A DNA stretch of 64,000 nt, from NCBI GenBank assembly GCA_050084985.1, contig JBITNC010000001.1:175770001-175834000 (forward strand). Reading direction: 5' to 3'. A program made the translations under genes and the position numbers. The notes below the pieces were generated by a model. That model searched no databases and was not told where the DNA came from. It saw only the letters and a list, made by a program, of their open reading frames with translations. This document shows, piece after piece, positions 58,904 through 64,000 of this stretch (within the stretch, counting starts at the first letter, position 1; the number at the start of each line of letters is the position of its first letter). Origin of the DNA: Nageia nagi. Its lineage: Eukaryota > Pinophyta.

Positions 58904-60898
58904 CATTTGGTATCAAAGAACCTTGGAGGATCCTCTTCACATCTTTGGGTAGAAGCTCATCTTCAACTTGGAGGTCTTCATTCCTCATTCTACACACCAT
59001 TATTGAGGTAAAATCAAGAGAAGGTATAAATTCCTTCCTTCTTGATTATTTGATGGGTTATTGATTTATTATACTAACATATATGTTATATGATTTTTTT
59101 TTGTTATTGGGCAACTTCTCTACTAACATTATTGAGAAAGTATTACTTGTTAGAATTGCTCATGATTTTTTTTTTTTACAACTTTGCAAAAATTGTATCA
59201 TGTAGCTATGTTTAGTTTATAAGACTATGATACAATTTTGTACTTTCTTTTGTGTGGTAATTGTATATTTTTTTTACAAAATGTATTTCCTTGTAATAAA
59301 TTATACTCTTTAAAAAAGGAAGAAAATGTGAATTATTTTGTATAAAAATATAAATAGTAAAAATAAAAGGATTTTTTATATATCCATAAAAAAGGAGGAA
59401 TTTTTTTTTCATTATTCTTCCTCCCAAAAGTTTACATTATTAAATAAAAATATGAGTGGTGACCACCTCCAGCATCACCATCACCCAATCTTTTTTCAAC
59501 CTAAAATATTATCCAAGAATAATTACCACCCAAGGAAAAGGAAGAACCATATGTTGTTCAGCCCTCTTTTTCACCTCTTCGGTAACTTTTCTATACAGTT
59601 CCCTCCATAGCGAATGCACCTTCAAAGCCCAGTCGTAAACATTTGACTATTTTACCAATGATATTTATTCAAGATGCCTCCTTAATCATGGTCTTACTTT
59701 GATCATGTGTGAGCATTCTTTCCTTGGAGCTTCAGTCTCCAAAATCTATAACCTTTGTGAACATATGCTTCCCTTGGAGCTCCGATCTCCTATCTTGTGC
59801 ACCCTCACTAGTTTTTGCAAGAGGTCCTTATGGCCTGGTTCTTCTTTTTTTCTTTCTTATGCACCCAAAGAGGCCCTTAAATTTGACTACTCCTCCTTCT
59901 CTCCACTTTTCTTGATCCTTATGGTCGCTTGCAAGTCTTTTTTACTCCATCCATACTTACCTCCTTTTCTCATGGTGCATTGCTTCTCGTCTACACCTAC
60001 CCATTTTTTTTCCAAGGCCCTCAACCCACTTTGCCTCCTTTTTTGGTTTGTTATTTTAATATTTTTTTGTAATATTTTAAACAAAAACATATATTGCATA
60101 CTTACAAAGGCTTTTCTTAATTATGACATGGGTTACTTACAAGTTAACCTTTCTAGGCCATCTTTACCCATTCCCAACATTTATGGTATAGAGTGGCATA
60201 TAAGTAAGTCTAGCCCTATTATTTTGTAGAAATCTAATCATGTTTTACATTTATTTTTTCATCATGATACATTTATGGTATGGAATGGAGTATAAGTAAG
60301 CTTGGATCTAAATTTTTTATTAAAAAAATAATAACAATAATCATGTTTTGCATTTAATTTTTCATCATTATACTTGGTAAGAAAATTATTTAATATCTTT
60401 CAAAAAGGTCCATTAAGTAAAAAAAAATATTAGGCAATTTTTTATTTTTATTTTTTGCCTTGGTCAATGTTTAATGCAATTACCTTGGTACTTATAAGTA
60501 TATAATTTTTTTCATAATTAAATACTTAGGTAAATTTTTTAAGGTAAAACATTTTTTTTACATAAGTATCTATTGATAATTTCATGTTGCCTAAAAGTTT
60601 TTTAAGTTAACAAAAGAGGGAGGAATTTGTTATTGTTTTAATTTAAAACATTAGAATAATTTTTTAATACTTAGAAGATAATTTTTACCATGCAAATTAC
60701 TTGATATTGTTTTTGGCATTCTTTCCTTAGCTATATTTCTAAGGTAAAACTAGTATGCTATCTTTAGGGGATAAGTTTTTAAAGTAAAAGAGGAGGAATT
60801 TGTATAAACTTTACTTAAATATTTATCTAGATATTGCATGTTAGAATTGACAAAATATTGCATGTCTATTTGTCTTTCTAAAATCCTTATGCAAGTTA

Positions 60899-61060
60899 AT
60901 GGGATGATGCATGCTTATTACTTAACTTCTTTAAGTTAAATCATGCATACTTCTTACTTCATTTTTTAAAGATGAATGACACATACTCCTTATATTTTTG
61001 ATGCATGCTTATTACTTAATTTTTAAGTTAATAAATGATGCATGCATACTACTTAAATTT
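60899..61060 (+). repeat. Short degenerate tandem repeat
   Basis: Three to four units of a 50-65 bp pattern: gatgcatgcttattacttaa, then ttaagttaaa, then catgcatac-tcttactt. Noncoding, AT-rich, in the tract between E6 and E7. Confidence 0.55.
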
Positions 61061-62035
61061 TAAATTTGAGAATAATTCATTTGATGACTCCCTAATTTTA
61101 TTTTACAAAGTATGAAATGGACTTGTGCAAAATAAGGAATGATGTAAAGATGTCCTTTAGGGTTGGTAAATAAAACCCATTGGACTCTTATGTTCCAACT
61201 TATGAATGAATGATGTTTTATTTTAAGTTTTTTACTTCATGTTTCACACTTTTTATTTACTTATGCAAAATTGTAAATATTGAAATGAGTAGCCCTCTAA
61301 AATGAACACATTCGCATGTACATTCTGCAACATGATTTGTTTGGGGAGCCATGAAGTGAGGATAGATAGACTGAAGCCTTTAATTTTGATGATCAAAATG
61401 ATAAAAATTTTGTACTTCTCAATTTTTCCTAAGTTCTTTATTGGTCTAGACATAACTCCAATAGGTGGACAGGCATGTGTGTAGTGATACCACATGTCTA
61501 CATGTCTATTTAGGGATTATCCTAATAACCTAGGAGGAAAACTTGAAACCTAATCAAGATTAATAATTTGGTCGATCAAATATACACCATAACCTTAGAA
61601 ATAGTAGGTAATTATCTTTATGAGAGTATAATAATGACCAAGGTGAACTAGTTGAGAATTGGTAGTACTTGGGCTCCTCTTATGTGGGCATCTAGGTGAA
61701 GGCCTAATTTTAGATAAGAAAATAAGCCTCAACAATGTCACTCTACATCTACGGTTCGTAAGAAGAGAAATGTATTTGGGTACATGGGTTATTCTTTGAG
61801 TTGTAAAATATTTGCACTTATGAATCAAATCAAGCATGTCTTAAATAATTAAATATAACATATACTTGGTTAAAATTGAACATATAATATTGTTTATTGA
61901 ACCATATGTTTATTATTTTTTCACACTCTTATGTAGCAAATGGGAGACTCCTTTTTACCCAAACACATTCTTGATGGTTCCAACTTTAGAATTTGAGAAC
62001 CTTAGATGAGAGCTAAATTTTAGGCAATGAAGCTT
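61061..62035. other. Tract left of E7, unassigned
   Basis: About 1 kb. A minus-strand 80-codon frame (61595-61837) and overlapping frames at 61253-61495 lack motifs. I see nothing assignable. Confidence 0.4.
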
Positions 62036-62429
62036 TGTAATGTCCTCAAATTTGTAAAACATCCACTTTCTCTCCTCTTGGAGTGTGACGTTCATGGCAA
62101 AGGAGGAGAAACCAAAAATAAATTAATTTAGGAGTATTTTATTAATATTTTGCATTTATTTCTATAACCAAGGCTAAATACACCCTTAAGGCACTCACCC
62201 TTAGATTTTATTTAATTAATCTGGCTTAATTATTTGTAATTAATGCAATATTAGTCTCTCATAATGGGATGTTGCATTTATGAGCTATTGATCTTGTAAT
62301 TTGGCATCTCTAGGTAACCATTAGGGGACATTGGGCTTCCTGGGTCCCTAGATGATTTAATTTGTCATCCTAAGACATCAAAAGAGGGACATTGCACTTT
62401 GGGTGATTCCAAGGTATGAGAGATCTTGT

Positions 62430-62438
62430 TATAAAAGG
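62430..62438 (+). promoter_or_regulatory. TATA box of E7 LTR
   Basis: TATAAAAGG, about 700 bases before the LTR end, so the transcript leader would contain the 32-bp tandem array. Confidence 0.7.
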
Positions 62439-62539
62439 AGATGGGATGCATCATTTGGGGTATGCTAGAAGATCATCAAATTTTATCTCTTTTTGAGGGT
62501 TAGCAGCTAGTGGAGTTGCAGCTTTCTAGGTACCTTAGT

Positions 62540-62690
62540 GGGAGAGCTTGAGCTAGTGTGGAGGAGTTCTTACCTAAGCTAGGATAGTAGCTTGAGCCAG
62601 TGAGATGGAGTTGCTAAAGTAGCTCAAGCCAGTGAGGTGGAGTTACTAGAATAGTTTGAGCCAGTGTGGTGGAACTATTCCATCCCTGAT
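62540..62690 (+). repeat. 32-bp tandem array in E7 LTR leader
   Basis: Units centred on gagccagtgagatggagtt; ccag occurs at 62597, 62629 and 62661, exactly 32 bases apart, with a related unit (ctag at 62553) set off by 44. It is followed by several agatctag and atctagatct words (62690-62790), partly palindromic. Confidence 0.8.
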
Positions 62691-63141
62691 CTAGATCTAG
62701 CTAGTGGGGTAGATCCAGATCTAGCCAGTGTGACCATATTACAAATCTAGATCTAACCTACCAAATCAGTGTGAGGAGGCACATCCTAGATCTAGACCAG
62801 TTGAATCAGTGTGAGGAGGCTCATACAGCATTGGGGAGAAGAGATTGAAGAACTTACAGGGCCAGATCATCCAAATTTACTTTATGAGGGCAAACATCCC
62901 CCTTCTTGAGCATTTGGGTATTTTTCCTTGAGTATTGTACTTTTCCATTTGGGATGTCCCAGCTCTTGAAGAATATAATTCATTTTTGGCTCTATTTCTT
63001 ATTCAATTTGCAGATCTGATTTGAATTGAGCTAGATAGAAAAATATAAAAATATATATAAATTCCTAAGTAGTGATATTTCAACTTTGGAATATTACACT
63101 TTAACAAAAATCATATTTTGTGAGTTTTGGGGATATTACAG

Positions 63142-63153
63142 TGGTATCAGAGC
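63142..63153 (+). other. E7 primer binding site
   Basis: TGGTATCAGAGC, a perfect match to the plant initiator tRNA-Met primer site, one base after the LTR end. Confidence 0.95.
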
Positions 63154-63181
63154 CTATGTTCTTGATAGCCTATATTAGCTC

Positions 63182-64000
63182 ATGCCGCCTAAGATTCATA
63201 ATTACTACTTGAGAGGAAGAAGTGATCCTAATTACCAGCCAAGCTTGGAGGAGAGAGATGTAACAGATCTGGAGGGATCTGAAGAGTGGGAGGAAGCCAG
63301 ACAAGGGAACATGGTTGATTCCAACATAGCCATCCTAGACACATTAAGGAAGATGATGAAGCAATTACAGATACTCATGTCCCAAAGAGGGAACTAGACT
63401 CCACCACCTAGCTGGGAGAATAGAAATAGCCAAGGAGAGAGCTCATCTAGGGCTAGATCTCATTATTGGAAGTTTGCACCTATTCCACCTAAGCCTCTTT
63501 TCAGAAAAGAGGAAGATCTGAAGGAGATCTATCGAAGACATCAGGAGAGGCTTGACCAATTGTTTGATGAGTACATGGCCAAACTAGTAGAGTATATAAA
63601 CATCATATCTTTCCAAGAATTTCATGGATAATTGGAGGGAGGACAAGGAGGATGCCCACCTATCTTTAAGGAGCCATTGTAGAAGATCCAATTGGAGAAA
63701 TTTGGTGGAGGTGCAAGGATCTCGGTAAGAGGATGGATTCACTAACTCCAAATGTACCTATCTTTTAATTCCATGGTAGAAGATGAGGCCATACATTTTA
63801 CCACACTTTCCCTGAAGGGATGAGCCTATGAGTGGTGGCACCATGGATTGAAAATGTTGGGGCAGACCAGATCTCAACTTTTGATGAATTTTTCCAAAGG
63901 TTGTTGGAACATTTTGAAAAGAAGACTGAAGAAAGTTACTTCCATGAGCTCACCAAGATCTAACAGAAAGGTACAGTTGAAGAATATGTAGATGAGTTTA
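63182..64000 (+). pseudogene. E7: gag, truncated by window end
   Basis: The first ATG lies 29 bases after the primer site (MPPKIHNYYLRGRSDPNYQP). The frame passes through stops at 63395, about 63629, 63677, 63737 and 63821 with recognisable gag text between them: YRRHQERLDQLFDEYMAKLV, LEKFGGGARISVRGWIH, EDEAIHFTTLSLKG, AYEWWHHGL (capsid W-W hallmark). A frameshift near 63850 moves to EFFQRLLEHFEKKTEESYFH and QKGTVEEYVDEF. No intact protein. Confidence 0.88.

Larger units (their letters stand above)
52029..62035 (+). mobile_element. E5 interior (interrupted by E6), no pol recognised
   Basis: With E6 and one CATTT removed, the LTR end CTCTCTCA is followed by TT and TGGTATCAAAGAACC, an initiator-Met primer site. 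Beyond it, 58909-62035 is AT-rich. Open frames such as 59699-60229 (176 codons, plus, hydrophobic) show no gag or pol motif. Short repeated words occur at 60899-61060 (gatgcatgcttattactta). The right limit of E5 is unknown; the tract up to E7 may include other DNA. Confidence 0.45.
62036..63140 (+). repeat. E7 5' LTR
   Basis: 1105 bp, TG...CA, with TATA box at 62430 and a 32-bp tandem array downstream of it. Only one copy lies in the window, so the limits rest on the termini and the adjacent primer site. Confidence 0.85.
62036..64000 (+). mobile_element. E7: Ty3/gypsy element, 5' part only
   Basis: 5' LTR 62036-63140, primer site 63142-63153 and gag from 63182, cut by the window end. LTR ends form an imperfect inverted pair, TGTAATGTCC and GGATATTACA. 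Plus orientation. LTR and primer site are well preserved, but gag has several stops. Confidence 0.9.

Noticed and set aside
58637-59011. 124-codon plus-strand frame
   Set aside because: Most of it is E6 LTR sequence running past the target duplication into the E5 leader; not a gene.
59699-60229. 176-codon plus-strand frame, hydrophobic, in the E5 interior
   Set aside because: The longest open frame right of E6, but composition is Leu/Phe/Ser-rich from T-rich DNA, several overlapping frames exist, and no domain is recognisable. Kept only as a note under E5.

Overview
This 64 kb window looks like intergenic DNA from a large, repeat-rich plant nuclear genome. A gymnosperm, probably a conifer, is the most likely source (inference). 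The evidence is a strongly AT-rich, CpG-poor sequence, layers of old decayed Ty3/gypsy LTR retrotransposons, broken 31-residue PPR (pentatricopeptide) repeats of a plant organelle RNA-editing type, and a plastid rpoB fragment whose wording I remember as closer to gymnosperm than to angiosperm rpoB. I found no intact host gene, rRNA, tRNA or CRISPR array. Almost every recognisable protein is a retrotransposon gag-pol fragment broken by stop codons and frameshifts. E1-E7, F0 and F1 are my own labels.

Layout. F0 (1-1139, +) is a Tat-like RT-RNase H-second RNase H fragment. E1 (1145-28589, -) is a chromovirus-like gypsy element. Its gag-PR-RT-RNH lies at 19056-21990 and its integrase at 4180-5505. 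Its roughly 3 and 5 kb terminal repeats contain degenerate PPR arrays. E1 is split by E2 (5506-19050, -), which has 1.9 kb LTRs and the order gag-PR-RNase H-RT-RNH-IN-extra ORF. F1 (28595-29960, +) is another chromovirus-like RNH-IN fragment. E3 (about 31222-50530, +) is an Athila/Tat-like element with a decayed tRNA-Asp-type primer site, gag, PR, RT, RNH, IN and a downstream extra ORF. E3 is split inside RT by E4 (34298-45378, -), which has 1.1 kb LTRs, a clear initiator-Met primer site and polypurine tract, but no recognisable pol. E4 instead carries a 30-bp minisatellite, an unassigned coding-like stretch, a CpG-rich patch and the rpoB fragment.

From 50535 a PPR gene fragment is cut by the LTR of E5 (50834-52028, +). 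E5 is in turn cut exactly at its primer site by E6 (52032-58903, -), the best-preserved element: a chromovirus with a perfect CATTT target duplication, about 95% similar LTRs in the part compared, and one nearly continuous gag-pol frame. The right end holds the 5' LTR, primer site and broken gag of E7 (62036-64000, +).

The parts do not form a host pathway. They record successive insertions (E2 into E1, E4 into E3, E6 into E5), then decay dominated by C-to-T transitions. The most unusual features are the PPR arrays inside LTRs, the RNase H upstream of RT in E2, and the mixed cargo of E4.
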